From assembly GCA_023394015.1 (NCBI GenBank), contig JAEXBL010000405.1, positions 1 through 5,641 on the forward strand: a stretch of DNA of 5,641 nt, read 5' to 3'. Below the pieces are notes generated by a model. The model was given only the letters and a program-made list of their open reading frames with translations, ran no database searches and was not told the DNA's origin. Source of the DNA: Pseudomonadota bacterium (GTDB lineage: Bacteria; Pseudomonadota; Gammaproteobacteria; Burkholderiales; Burkholderiaceae_C). The position numbers were made by a program, and so were the translations under genes. Positions within the stretch are counted from its first letter, which is position 1. Every line of letters starts with the position of its first letter. Shown piece by piece: positions 1 through 5,641 of the stretch.

Positions 1-1
1 G

Positions 2-331
2 CCCAACGCCATCCGCATGCACATCGAAGCCGAAATGGCGCGGGCTGGTTGCCGCCCCGAGGTGGCGCTGGAGATCGACGGCGTGGCCGCCATCCTGGAC
101 CTGGTCGAAGACGGCGCCGGCTGCGCCATCCTGCCGCCCCACGCGCTGGCCGGCGCGGTGCGGCCCGCGGCCTTCAGCACCCGCGCCATCAAGAACGGCG
201 ACGGCACGCCGCTGCGCATCCCGCTCTACTCCGCCGTCAGCGCGCTGCGCCCCGTCACCGGCACGCAGCAAGCGGTGCTGGCGCTGGTGCACGCCATGGC
301 GCGCGAGCGGCTGGACGCGCCGGCCCGCTGA
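2..331 (+). CDS. LysR-type transcriptional regulator, C-terminal part (5' end outside window)
   Basis: The reading frame is open from base 2 and ends at TGA 329-331, giving the last 109 residues. No start is visible, so the N-terminal helix-turn-helix lies to the left of the window. The visible part resembles the end of a LysR effector-binding domain: a PNAIR stretch at the window edge, then a VALEIDGVAAILDLVEDG segment, the GCAILPPHAL stretch typical of the last alpha/beta subdomain, and a final segment (IPLYSAVSALRPVTGTQQAVLAL) matching the common LysR C-terminal helix. LysR proteins bind DNA as tetramers and respond to a small-molecule inducer, often controlling a divergently transcribed neighbour. 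That neighbour would lie outside the window, so the target and ligand cannot be inferred. The next gene is convergent, 38 bases away, and is not an obvious target. Confidence 0.85.
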   Translation, partial: PNAIRMHIEAEMARAGCRPEVALEIDGVAAILDLVEDGAGCAILPPHALAGAVRPAAFSTRAIKNGDGTPLRIPLYSAVSALRPVTGTQQAVLALVHAMARERLDAPAR

Positions 332-369
332 GGGCGGCGCGGTGGGCTAGAGCCGCTGCGCGCCAGCGC

Positions 370-1281
370 TCAGGCCACCCCGTGCTGCTTGAACCACGCC
401 AGCGCGCGCTGCCAGCCGTCCTCGGCCGCGGCCTGGCGAAAGCTCGGGCGGTAGTCGGCGTGAAAGGCGTGCGGCGCCTCCGGGTAGACCACGAAGGTCG
501 AATCCCTGGCCGCCGCGTTGCCCTTGGCACCCGCTTCGGCCAGTGCGGTCTTCATCTGCTCCACCGTGTCCAGCGGAATGCCAGTGTCGGCTGCGCCGTA
601 CAGGCCCAGCACCGGCCCATGGAGCTGCGCCGCCACGTCCACCGGCTGCTTCGGCGTCAGCGCGCTGGCCTGCCCCACCAGGCGCCCGTACCAGGCCACA
701 CCGGCCTTCACCCGCGGGTTGTGCGCCGCATACAGCCAAGTCTGGCGCCCGCCCCAGCAAAAACCCGTCACCCCCAGCTTGTCGGCATCGCCGCCGTGGG
801 CCGCGGCCCAGGCCACCGTGGCGTCCAGATCGGCCATCACCTGCGCATCGGGCACCTTGGCGATCACCTCGCTCATCAGCTTGGCCATCTCACCATAGCT
901 CTGCGCATCGCCCTGGCGCACGAACAGCTCGGGCGCGATCGCCAGATAGCCCGCCTTGGCAAAGCGCCGCGCCGTGTCGGCGATGTATTCGTGCACACCG
1001 AAGATTTCGGACAGCACCAGCACCACCGGCAAGCCAGTCTTGCCCGCCGGCTGGGCCCGATAGGCCGGCATCTTGAAGCCAGCCACGTCGATCATCACCT
1101 CCCCCACCGTCAGCCCGTCCGCGGGCGTCTTGATCGCCGTCTGCGCCATCACCGGCAGCGTCGCGGCGGCATAGCCCACGCCCAGCCCCAGCTTGAGCGC
1201 GGCGCGACGCGACGGCACCCGCGGCGTGGCCGGCGCATCCAGCAGTGCATGGGTATCGAGAACATGGTCGGACTTCAGCAT
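370..1281 (-). CDS. Dienelactone hydrolase family protein with probable Tat signal peptide
   Basis: This is a 303-residue alpha/beta-hydrolase of the dienelactone hydrolase family. Family members hydrolyse lactones or esters with a Cys-His-Asp triad. Candidate residues are Cys175 in the nucleophile elbow GFCWGG (173-178), Asp232 in LYGAADTGIP, and His271 in PEAPHAFHADYRP. Glu92 in LSEIFGVHEYI matches the conserved Glu that assists the Cys in the classic enzyme. The N-terminus has SRRAALK (24-30), then a mildly hydrophobic stretch (31-46) and a possible cleavage after VMA (44-46), so Tat export to the periplasm is inferred. I chose the ATG at 1279-1281 because AGGAG lies 9 bases upstream and it gives a normal Tat n-region. 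An in-frame ATG 34 codons earlier would add an Arg/Ala-rich tail unlike the family. The protein is longer than the cytosolic enzyme (about 236 residues), mostly because of this leader. Substrate is unknown; a role in chloroaromatic degradation should not be assumed. Confidence 0.88.
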   Translation of the reverse strand: MLKSDHVLDTHALLDAPATPRVPSRRAALKLGLGVGYAAATLPVMAQTAIKTPADGLTVGEVMIDVAGFKMPAYRAQPAGKTGLPVVLVLSEIFGVHEYIADTARRFAKAGYLAIAPELFVRQGDAQSYGEMAKLMSEVIAKVPDAQVMADLDATVAWAAAHGGDADKLGVTGFCWGGRQTWLYAAHNPRVKAGVAWYGRLVGQASALTPKQPVDVAAQLHGPVLGLYGAADTGIPLDTVEQMKTALAEAGAKGNAAARDSTFVVYPEAPHAFHADYRPSFRQAAAEDGWQRALAWFKQHGVA

Positions 1282-1290
1282 CTGAAAGCG

Positions 1291-1295
1291 CTCCT
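1291..1295 (-). promoter_or_regulatory. Shine-Dalgarno site of the dienelactone hydrolase gene
   Basis: CTCCT on the + strand reads AGGAG on the coding strand, 9 bases before the ATG at 1281. It decides the start in favour of 1281 over the in-frame ATG at 1383. Confidence 0.65.
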
Positions 1296-1396
1296 GTGCA
1301 GTTGGATGGCGCCCCAGTCTAGAGGCGTTTGCCCACCCCGCCCATGCCCGTGCAAAACGCCGGGCTACGCCCATGGCAGCCACCGAGCCGCCGCGC

Positions 1397-1402
1397 TATA
1401 AT
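1397..1402 (+). promoter_or_regulatory. -10 box of tRNA-Thr
   Basis: A perfect TATAAT ends 21 bases before the mature 5' end of the tRNA. It predicts transcription starting near 1409 and a leader of about 15 bases for RNase P removal. No convincing TTGACA-like -35 box is seen at 16-18 bases spacing. Confidence 0.6.
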
Positions 1403-1423
1403 TTGCGGTTCCAGATTTCATTC

Positions 1424-1499
1424 GCCGACTTAGCTCAGTTGGAAGAGCAACGCACTCGTAACGCGTAGGTCGCCAGTTCGATCCCGGCAGTCGGCACCA
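1424..1499 (+). tRNA. tRNA-Thr (anticodon CGT)
   Basis: A 76-base cloverleaf with encoded CCA. The acceptor arms GCCGACT (1424-1430) and AGTCGGC (1489-1495) pair perfectly. The D stem is GCTC/GAGC (1433-1436, 1445-1448). The anticodon loop is CTCGTAA, with CGT at 1457-1459, reading ACG threonine codons. The T loop is TTCGATC (1477-1483), the discriminator is A1496 and CCA is 1497-1499. T8, A14, G18G19, T33 and TTC are all in place. Two stems are imperfect: A1454 faces C1462 (A31·C39) in the anticodon stem and A1475 faces C1485 (A52·C62) in the T stem. The promoter and terminator look intact, so a working gene is more likely than a relic. Confidence 0.93.
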
Positions 1500-1505
1500 T
1501 CCATG

Positions 1506-1543
1506 AGTCCGCACAGGTTCACTACCGTGCGGACTTTTCTTTT
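1506..1543 (+). terminator. Rho-independent terminator of tRNA-Thr
   Basis: A 9-bp perfect stem, AGTCCGCAC (1506-1514) with GTGCGGACT (1527-1535), encloses a 12-base loop in which GGT/ACC may pair further. It runs straight into a T-rich tract (TTTTCTTTT). It starts 6 bases after the tRNA CCA end. Confidence 0.85.
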
Positions 1544-1694
1544 CCCTCGGCTGCACCTTGTTTGCAGCGGACGAAGCGCTGCCAACATATCGCCCCACCG
1601 AGGTGTTGCTGGGGGCACGTTTTGGAGGTACATCGCCTACGCTGGCGGCGAAAAGATAACCACCAGCAGTTCCCGGCATCCCGACGACAGACGC

Positions 1695-1728
1695 AAAAAA
1701 GCCCGCTACCTTTTGAGTAGCGGGCTTT
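1695..1728 (-). terminator. Rho-independent terminator of tRNA-Ser (and possibly serS)
   Basis: A 12-bp perfect stem, AAAGCCCGCTAC (1698-1709) with GTAGCGGGCTTT (1717-1728), has a 7-base loop. On the - strand it is followed by a run of six T (1700 down to 1695), so it acts mainly on - strand transcripts. It begins 9 bases after the tRNA-Ser 3' end. On the + strand the tail is only TTTGCTT, so backup termination there is possible but weaker. Confidence 0.87.
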
Positions 1729-1737
1729 GCTTGCCTG

Positions 1738-1827
1738 TGGCGGAGAGGGAGGGATTCGAACCCTCGATACGGAGAACCGTATACCGGATTTCGAGTCCGG
1801 CGCATTCGACCACTCTGCCACCTCTCC
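1738..1827 (-). tRNA. tRNA-Ser (anticodon CGA)
   Basis: A 90-base class II tRNA with encoded CCA (TGG on + at 1738-1740). The acceptor stem is GGAGAGG (1827-1821) with CCTCTCC (1748-1742), and the discriminator is G, the expected serine identity base. The anticodon stem CCGGA/TCCGG holds the loop CTCGAAA with anticodon CGA, reading UCG. The long variable arm has a 6-bp stem, ATACGG/CCGTAT, as serine tRNAs require for SerRS recognition. The T arm is GAGGG/CCCTC with loop TTCGAAT. It lies 34 bases downstream of serS on the same strand, with no terminator visible between them. Confidence 0.97.
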
Positions 1828-1848
1828 TGCTTTCGTGTCGAATCGCGG

Positions 1849-1854
1849 ATTCTA
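1849..1854 (-). promoter_or_regulatory. Possible -10 box of tRNA-Ser
   Basis: TAGAAT on the - strand ends 21 bases before the tRNA 5' end, the same distance as the TATAAT box of tRNA-Thr. It falls in the short gap just after the serS stop. No good -35 box is seen, so transcription only from serS remains possible. Confidence 0.4.
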
Positions 1855-1861
1855 GCAGGAC

Positions 1862-3277
<1,416 letters not shown>

Positions 3278-3313
3278 TCAATCGCCGACAGCTACCAAAT
3301 CCGCAGCAACCGC

Positions 3314-4276
3314 TCAGTTGATGTGCCCCAGCCGCGATTCGCCCTGCTGGTCCAGCCGGAGGCCCTTGGGCAGCGGGAATTTCACGGTTTCCTCGATGCC
3401 GTCCAGTTTGCGCACCGACAGCGCGCCGAGGGCGCGCAGCCGGTCGATGACCTGCTGCACCAGGATGTCGGGCGCCGAGGCGCCGGCCGTGAGGCCGATG
3501 CGCGGCTTGCCGGCGATCCACTCGGCCCGCAGCTCGTCGGCGCTGTCGACCATGTAGGCCGGCGTGCCCAGCTTGAGCGCCACCTCGCGCAGCCGGTTGG
3601 AGTTGCTGCTGGTTGGGCTGCCGACGACGATGACCACGTCGACCGCGCGCGACAGCAGCTTGACGGCGTCCTGCCGGTTCTGCGTGGCGTAGCAGATGTC
3701 CTGCTGCTTGGGCTCGCGCACGTGCGGAAAGCGCGCCTTCACGGCGGCGGTGATGTCGGCCGCGTCGTCCACGGAGAGCGTGGTCTGCGTCACCACGGCC
3801 AGCTTCTCGGTCTGCGCCGGCCGCACGCGCGCCACGTCGGCCACGTCTTCGACCAGGTGGATGCCGCCGTCGAGCTGGCCCATGGTGCCTTCCACCTCGG
3901 GGTGGCCCTTGTGGCCGATCATGATGAATTCGTAGCCCTCGCGGTGCAGCTTGGCGACCTCGACGTGCACCTTGCTGACCAGCGGGCAGGTGGCGTCGAA
4001 CACGCGAAAGCCCCGGTTTTCGGCCTCGCGCTCGACCGACTTGGGCACGCCGTGGGCCGAGAACACCAGCGTGGCGCCGGGCGGCACCTCGGCCAGGTCC
4101 TCGATGAAGATGGCGCCCTTGGCCTTGAGGTCGTTCACCACGTAGGTGTTGTGCACGATCTCGTGGCGCACGTAGATCGGCGCGCCGAACTTGGCCAGCG
4201 CGCGCTCGACGATCTCGATGGCACGGTCGACGCCGGCGCAGAAGCCGCGCGGCTCGGCCAGCAACACTTCGCTCAT
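3314..4276 (-). CDS. ispH: 4-hydroxy-3-methylbut-2-enyl diphosphate reductase (IspH/LytB)
   Basis: A 320-residue iron-sulfur enzyme (E. coli IspH has 316). It catalyses the last step of the non-mevalonate (MEP) isoprenoid pathway, reducing HMBPP to isopentenyl and dimethylallyl diphosphate in the cytoplasm. The three cluster cysteines are present: Cys13 ([10 protein letters not shown]), Cys97 (DATCPLV) and Cys195 ([10 protein letters not shown]). Substrate-site residues are also there: His42 (EIVHN), His75 (SAHGVP), His125 and the proton-relay Glu127 (GHPEVEG), the TQTTLS loop (163-168), SSNSNR (223-228) and GASAP (265-269). The ATG at 4276 gives the standard N-terminus and has AGGGG 7 bases upstream, inside the end of fkpB. 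Only 2 bases separate the two genes, so they form an operon. After the stop there are 135 bases to serS without an obvious T-tailed terminator. Confidence 0.98.
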   Translation of the reverse strand: MSEVLLAEPRGFCAGVDRAIEIVERALAKFGAPIYVRHEIVHNTYVVNDLKAKGAIFIEDLAEVPPGATLVFSAHGVPKSVEREAENRGFRVFDATCPLVSKVHVEVAKLHREGYEFIMIGHKGHPEVEGTMGQLDGGIHLVEDVADVARVRPAQTEKLAVVTQTTLSVDDAADITAAVKARFPHVREPKQQDICYATQNRQDAVKLLSRAVDVVIVVGSPTSSNSNRLREVALKLGTPAYMVDSADELRAEWIAGKPRIGLTAGASAPDILVQQVIDRLRALGALSVRKLDGIEETVKFPLPKGLRLDQQGESRLGHIN

Positions 4277-4278
4277 CA

Positions 4279-4719
4279 CTAAACCCCTATGACCTGGACT
4301 TCGAACGTCACCGGCTGCCCCGCCAGCGGGTGGTTGAAGTCGAGCCTGAGCGCGCCGTCCTCGCGCACCGCCTGCACCACGGCGGCGAACTGGCCCTGGC
4401 CGTCGGGCGTGGGCAGGTGGATCACGTCGCCCACGGCGTAGCGCTCCTGCGGGTCGCCCAGGCTGTCCAGCTCCTTGCGCGGCAGCCACTGGATCATGTC
4501 CGGGTTGCGCTCGCCAAAAGCCTCGCCGGCGGGAATGTCGAAACGGGTGTGCGTGCCCTCGGCCAGGCCGATCAGGCGCTGCTCCACCGCCGGCGACAGC
4601 TCGCCCGCGCCCAGCGACAGCGTGGCCGGCGGCCCGCCAAAGGTGGACACCACGTCGCCCTGCGGCCCCGACAGGCGGTAGTGCAGGGTCAGGAAGGAAC
4701 TCGGTTCGACAACGCGCAT
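4279..4719 (-). CDS. fkpB: FKBP-type peptidyl-prolyl cis-trans isomerase, FkpB/SlpA type
   Basis: A 146-residue protein (E. coli FkpB/SlpA has 149) of the SlyD-like FKBP class, which combine a proline isomerase fold with an inserted chaperone flap. The FKBP core begins with SFLTLHYRL (8-16), then [19 protein letters not shown] (34-52), and closes with DFNHPLAG (127-134), the signature of this class. The insert lies between, with [11 protein letters not shown] (67-77) and about 78-120. There is no His-rich metal tail as in SlyD and no signal peptide, so it is cytoplasmic. I chose the ATG at 4719; the frame stays open upstream, but only this start fits the family length. The ribosome-binding site is weak. 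Neighbour ispH follows 2 bases later, the same pairing as in E. coli, though lspA is not here. It is divergent from radC. Confidence 0.93.
   Translation of the reverse strand: MRVVEPSSFLTLHYRLSGPQGDVVSTFGGPPATLSLGAGELSPAVEQRLIGLAEGTHTRFDIPAGEAFGERNPDMIQWLPRKELDSLGDPQERYAVGDVIHLPTPDGQGQFAAVVQAVREDGALRLDFNHPLAGQPVTFEVQVIGV
4284..4288 (-). promoter_or_regulatory. ispH: Shine-Dalgarno site of ispH inside fkpB
   Basis: CCCCT on + reads AGGGG on the coding strand, 7 bases before the ispH ATG. It overlaps the last codons of fkpB, so ribosomes ending on fkpB would pass over it; coupling is inferred. Confidence 0.6.
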
Positions 4720-4743
4720 GAAGGCCCCAGATAAACTGCCCGC

Positions 4744-4749
4744 ATTGTA
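4744..4749 (-). promoter_or_regulatory. fkpB: Candidate -10 box of the fkpB-ispH operon
   Basis: TACAAT on the - strand, 24 bases before the fkpB ATG, predicts a start near 4737 and a leader of about 18 bases. It is the same hexamer as at serS. No clear -35 box is seen at usual spacing. Confidence 0.4.
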
Positions 4750-4774
4750 GGAACCGCCCCGCCCCAGTGCCCGC

Positions 4775-5452
4775 ATGTCGCTGAAAGACCTTCCCGCCGA
4801 CGCCCGCCCGCGCGAAAAGCTGCTGGCGCGCGGCGCCGGCGCCTTGAGCGACACCGAGCTGCTGGCCCTGCTGCTGCGCACCGGCACCGCCGGGCGCGGC
4901 GTGCTGCAGATGGCGCAGGAAGTGCTGGACGCCTTTGGCGGCATCGCCGGCCTGCTGCACGCCGGCGCCGACGACCTGAAGCGCGTCAAGGGCCTGGGCG
5001 GCAGCGCCAAGCGCGCCGAGCTGGTGGCGGTGCTGGAACTGGCGCGCCGCGCGCTGGCCGAGCAGCTGGCCGAGCGCGCCGCGCTGGATTCGGCCGGCGC
5101 GGTGAAGGACTACCTGCGCCTGCATCTGGGCGCGCGCCCGCACGAGGTGTTCGCGGTGCTGTTTCTCGACACCCGGCACCGCCTGATTGCGCTGGAAGAG
5201 CTGTTCAAGGGCACGCTGACGCAGACCAGCGTCTACCCGCGCGAGGTGGTGCTGCGCGCCCTGCACCACCACGCCGCTGCCGTGGTGCTGGCGCACAACC
5301 ACCCCAGCGGCAGCGTGCAGCCCAGCCGCGCCGACGAGGCCATCACGCGGACCCTGAAGTCGGCCCTGGCCCTGATCGACGTGCGCGTGCTCGACCACGT
5401 CATCGTCGGGCCGGGCGAGGCCTTGTCGATGGCCGAACAGGGCCTGGTGTGA
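4775..5452 (+). CDS. radC: RadC family protein (JAB/MPN domain)
   Basis: A 225-residue RadC-family protein (E. coli RadC has about 222). The N-terminal part (1-100) carries [20 protein letters not shown] (11-30) and a helix-hairpin-helix around [13 protein letters not shown] (71-83). The C-terminal MPN+/JAMM domain has Glu124 ([10 protein letters not shown]), EELFKGTL (141-148), YPREVV (154-159) and the metal-binding HNHPSG (174-179) with Asp187. So His174, His176 and Asp187 are intact, and a zinc-dependent hydrolase fold is expected. The family was once named for DNA repair, but that link was later withdrawn for the E. coli gene and its role is unsettled. The ATG at 4775 gives a normal N-terminus; the upstream Shine-Dalgarno is poor. 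The gene shares a 55-base divergent region with fkpB, and its TGA overlaps the start of the next gene. Confidence 0.96.
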   Translation: MSLKDLPADARPREKLLARGAGALSDTELLALLLRTGTAGRGVLQMAQEVLDAFGGIAGLLHAGADDLKRVKGLGGSAKRAELVAVLELARRALAEQLAERAALDSAGAVKDYLRLHLGARPHEVFAVLFLDTRHRLIALEELFKGTLTQTSVYPREVVLRALHHHAAAVVLAHNHPSGSVQPSRADEAITRTLKSALALIDVRVLDHVIVGPGEALSMAEQGLV

Positions 5453-5641
5453 AGGCCAAGTCGTTCCAGGAGCTGAAGGCGATGCGCGCCCGCCTGGCCG
5501 AGGCCCAGGCCCGCGCCGCCGCAGAAGCTGCGAAGGCAACCGCCGCCCGTGCCGCCGCCGAACGCCAGGCGCAGGCCGACCAGAACCTGTTCGCCCGCGC
5601 CATCGGGCCCACCCAGCCGCTGCGCGCCCACGGCCGCGTGG
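5449..5641 (+). CDS. Probable Smr/MutS family protein, N-terminal part (3' end outside window)
   Basis: A frame starting with GTG at 5449-5451 is open to the window edge, giving 64 residues. It overlaps the radC stop as GTGA, with AGGG 7 bases upstream. The sequence begins [20 protein letters not shown], continues as an Ala/Arg/Gln/Glu-rich helix likely to form a coiled coil (about 5-45), then reads [19 protein letters not shown] (46-64). A helical leader ending in a [N/A]LF-x-x-[A/L]-x-G motif followed by basic residues resembles the start of Smr-domain proteins such as E. coli SmrB. The Smr nuclease domain itself would lie beyond the window, so the family call rests on the leader only. An ATG in frame at codon 12 is an alternative start but would cut the helix. 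Translation coupled to radC is inferred. Confidence 0.6.
   Translation, partial: MKAKSFQELKAMRARLAEAQARAAAEAAKATAARAAAERQAQADQNLFARAIGPTQPLRAHGRV

Noticed and set aside
336..364. GGCGCG/CGCGCC hairpin between the LysR and hydrolase stop codons as a terminator
   Set aside because: Only 6 bp with a 17-base loop and no T tract on either strand; expected by chance at this GC content.
49..1401. Long + strand open frame opposite the dienelactone hydrolase gene
   Set aside because: Rich in Arg, His, Pro and Gly with no family pattern; a GC-rich shadow of the LysR and hydrolase genes.
1480..1500. tRNA-Thr 3' end as an attachment site of an integrated element
   Set aside because: I see no repeat of the tRNA end elsewhere in the window and no integrase or phage gene.
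4720..5539. Upstream extension of the ispH-frame and fkpB-frame open frames across radC on the - strand
   Set aside because: It is antisense to the intact radC gene, and the family N-termini begin at 4276 and 4719.

Overview
The window is high-GC DNA with ordinary bacterial housekeeping genes. The protein sequences (SerRS, IspH, a FkpB-type FKBP, RadC, a LysR regulator) and the TACAAT-type -10 boxes suggest a betaproteobacterium, most likely Burkholderiales and probably Comamonadaceae (Acidovorax-like). This placement is made by eye and no database was searched.

Layout from left to right: (1) the C-terminal end of a LysR-type regulator, + strand, cut by the window edge. (2) Convergent to it, a dienelactone hydrolase family protein with a likely Tat signal peptide, - strand. 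(3) A tRNA block: tRNA-Thr(CGT) on + with its own TATAAT box and an intrinsic terminator, then a short unassigned spacer, then a terminator and tRNA-Ser(CGA) on -. (4) serS (seryl-tRNA synthetase), - strand, 34 bases upstream of tRNA-Ser and pointing toward it. (5) ispH and, just upstream of it, fkpB, both - strand and 2 bases apart. (6) Across a 55-base divergent promoter region, radC on +, overlapped at its stop codon by the start of a gene that looks like an Smr-domain protein and runs off the right edge.

Functional links: serS and tRNA-Ser(CGA) are an enzyme and its cognate tRNA in tandem, with no terminator visible between them. fkpB and ispH form the same pair found side by side in Escherichia coli; here the ispH ribosome-binding site lies inside the end of fkpB, so translational coupling is likely. 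radC and the Smr-like gene also look coupled through a GTGA start/stop overlap.

I found no mobile element, CRISPR array, phage gene or clearly novel system. The points most worth a second look are two A·C mismatches in the stems of tRNA-Thr(CGT), a possible leaderless serS transcript, the serS/tRNA-Ser tandem, and the radC/Smr overlap.
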